A stretch of 15,746 bases of DNA from Bacteroidota bacterium. GTDB taxonomy: Bacteria; Bacteroidota; Bacteroidia; Bacteroidales; B18-G4. The stretch is from NCBI GenBank assembly GCA_003648575.1, contig QMPN01000042.1, positions 1 through 15,746 of the forward strand, given 5' to 3'. Both the position numbers and the translations under genes were made by a program. Each line of letters begins with the position of its first letter. Position 1 is the first letter of the stretch. The notes beneath the pieces are model-generated. The model saw nothing but the letters and a program-made list of their open reading frames with translations. It had not been told where the DNA came from and did not search any database. Of the stretch, positions 14,080-15,746 are shown in pieces.

Positions 14080-15746
14080 CTAGTAGAAATATCTCCTGTA
14101 GTCCTTGAGGTCAGCATTATTTTCAATCGCCTTATATGGCATGTTGTTATTGAGGAATGAATCGAAGTTCATCTTTTTCTGCCTCATAATAGCAGCGTAG
14201 TTATCCATGGCGGGAGCCCTGAATACCTTATCCACCTCAACAACAAATACCCCCCCTGCACCATTAAGTATACCGGAATTCTGGCCTTCGCTCATGGCAA
14301 AGATTGAACCAATAACATCATGCTCAGTACCATAACCGGGAAGGTTTCTTGTGGCAAATGTCATGTTTTCGTTGGTGTCAACCTTAACATTGAATGCCTG
14401 TGCAATGACATAAATATCATCTGTCCCAAGCTCATTGATCTTTTCGGCGTAATACTCAGCCTTACGTTCATTTTGTACCCTGGTGGCAATACGGTCTTTC
14501 AGTGTTTCGAAAGGAGCAATACCGGCTTCAGAGCCCTTGGTATAAACAACGACAAGAATCTTACCACCAATATCAAATAAAGGCGAAACATCACCTTCTT
14601 CCCTTTCATCCCAGAATACCCAGCGAATAATCTGGCGGGTATTTTCCAGGCCCGGAAGATCCCTTTGCATGTCCCTGATATACCGTGCCTCCCTTTTTTC
14701 TAATCCTTCGTCTATTACTGCCTGGTCGAATTTCTCACGGGTATCATTTTCACCTGCAAACCTCCTGGCCTGGGCATAATAAATATCATAGGTTTCAGAG
14801 CTGTATTCGATCGGCATTTCGATTTGAGCTATTCTAACCCTTTCTTCAGCGTCGGTGAGGCCGGTAATATGAATGATGTGAAAACCGAAAACAGTTTCAA
14901 CCAATACTACATCCCCTACCTTACCATTGATGGTGGCATCATTGAAATTATGAACCATCTGGCCATCCAGGAACCAGCCAATATTACCGCTGTTGTTGAC
15001 AACAGATCCATCGTTTGACATAGCAATGGCAACCTCTGTTAGTTTGGAAGCATCACGCCTGAGAACATTATAAATACTATCGGCAAGCTGTTCTGCCTCT
15101 TCTCTTGTGCGAGTGATTTCAGGGTCTCCCCTGAAGGCTCCCTGATAAGCGATCAGAACATGCTCTGCGCTGGCAGAATCAGGTCGGACATCTTTATCCA
15201 TCAGGCAGGCCATATACCATGACGAACCCTCTCTGTAAGGCTCGATAAATGTACCAAGGTCCCCTGCAAACATGATCGAATCGATCATAATTGGAAGCTC
15301 GCCTTTGGCAACCCAGCTGCTGTCATAGCGGTTACCCGGAATATTGTTTACATATTCAGCCGGATCGTTGCTTTTAACCCATTCATCAAAAATATTCAGG
15401 GTTTCTTCTTCGATCTCCATCAGGTCTTTCTCAGAGGGCAAAATGTTAAAAACAACATATTCAATATCCCTGGTGGTGACCTCAACGTATTGATGTTTGA
15501 TCTTTTCGTAAAACTCTTTATACTGCCTATCGGTTGATTCCGGTACCAGGCTATCAGCAATGTCGCCATAATGAAGGCCTACATACCTGAAGCCCATGAT
15601 GTCGGAACTGTTTTTATACTCCATTTCTGCAAGAGCGGAAGGGAAATAATAACCTTTAGCCATCAGCGCCCTGTATTTACCGTTCAGTCGATCAGAATGA
15701 ATAAATTCCTTGAAATTTTCCCATTGCGCCCTGTCTTGTGGAGGGA
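14080..15746 (-). CDS. PpiD/SurA-like peptidyl-prolyl isomerase (N terminus outside window)
   Basis: This is a parvulin-class prolyl isomerase that helps fold envelope proteins in the periplasm. The frame is open to the window edge, so the visible 554 residues lack the start and probably the signal anchor. An internal ATG at 15663 is not the start: 27 coding codons precede it without interruption. A parvulin domain lies at about 14860-15170. It opens with SAEHVLIAYQGAF, contains NSGNIGWFLDGQMVHNF and ends VETVFGFHIIHITGL, the usual PpiC-type pattern. The flanking regions are helical and beta stretches of SurA/PpiD type. The C-terminal region (for example LNGAGGVFVVEVDKVF and the last residues DLKDYRRYFY) resembles PpiD proteins of this phylum. 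The full protein is probably about 700 aa. The alternative is SurA, but the long C-terminal part favours PpiD. Confidence 0.9.
   Translation of the reverse strand, partial: PPQDRAQWENFKEFIHSDRLNGKYRALMAKGYYFPSALAEMEYKNSSDIMGFRYVGLHYGDIADSLVPESTDRQYKEFYEKIKHQYVEVTTRDIEYVVFNILPSEKDLMEIEEETLNIFDEWVKSNDPAEYVNNIPGNRYDSSWVAKGELPIMIDSIMFAGDLGTFIEPYREGSSWYMACLMDKDVRPDSASAEHVLIAYQGAFRGDPEITRTREEAEQLADSIYNVLRRDASKLTEVAIAMSNDGSVVNNSGNIGWFLDGQMVHNFNDATINGKVGDVVLVETVFGFHIIHITGLTDAEERVRIAQIEMPIEYSSETYDIYYAQARRFAGENDTREKFDQAVIDEGLEKREARYIRDMQRDLPGLENTRQIIRWVFWDEREEGDVSPLFDIGGKILVVVYTKGSEAGIAPFETLKDRIATRVQNERKAEYYAEKINELGTDDIYVIAQAFNVKVDTNENMTFATRNLPGYGTEHDVIGSIFAMSEGQNSGILNGAGGVFVVEVDKVFRAPAMDNYAAIMRQKKMNFDSFLNNNMPYKAIENNADLKDYRRYFY

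Noticed and set aside
1..15746. CRISPR array, tRNA, rRNA or insertion sequence
   Set aside because: No regularly spaced repeats, no cloverleaf or rRNA segments and no transposase ORF were seen on either strand.

Overview
The window looks like a piece of a Bacteroidota chromosome, probably of the order Bacteroidales or a close relative, with moderate GC. Four things point there. Several upstream regions carry the phylum's -7 promoter box (TAnnTTTG). Shine-Dalgarno sequences are generally absent. Lipoproteins and other exported proteins typical of the phylum are present (a DUF4369/TlpA-type thiol-redox lipoprotein and a YwqK-like MORN-repeat protein). The gene order purH-mreB-mreC-mreD is the usual one for the group. 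I see no rRNA, tRNA, CRISPR array, insertion sequence or phage gene. This is mainly core-genome DNA with one less familiar accessory-looking stretch.

Layout. (1) 1-1353 (+): 3' two thirds of an RNase R gene, cut by the window start. (2) 1429-5264 (-), in transcription order: nadA (quinolinate synthase), a secreted MORN-repeat protein whose ATG directly follows the nadA stop, an OB-fold-like lipoprotein with an acidic/His-rich insert, a PepSY-type membrane protein preceded by two hairpins, and a 56-residue two-helix membrane protein starting 1 nt after the PepSY stop. (3) 5265-5742: a very AT-rich divergent intergenic region with -7 boxes on both strands and a short palindrome. (4) 5743-7572 (+): rpiB (ribose-5-phosphate isomerase B family) and a lutB-like iron-sulfur protein, 6 nt apart. 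(5) 7584-12679 (-), in transcription order: purH, mreB, mreC, mreD, then a TlpA-like lipoprotein. The pbp2/rodA pair that commonly follows mreD is not there. (6) 12786-14030 (+): an ABC-type permease of the MacB/FtsX class, divergent from purH, with no ATPase gene beside it. It ends at a strong hairpin that can also serve the convergent gene. (7) 14080-15746 (-): a PpiD/SurA-like periplasmic prolyl isomerase, cut at its N terminus by the window end.

How the genes work together. PurH performs the last two steps of IMP synthesis, and MreBCD organise cell-wall elongation. The two sets are linked by position (12 nt between purH and mreB, 8-nt mreC/mreD overlap). NadA makes quinolinate for NAD. 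The four genes downstream of it all encode exported or membrane proteins, and nothing in them suggests NAD chemistry. That run is the part of the window least explained by known pathways, but I do not see clear evidence of a new defence, mobile or RNA-based system here.
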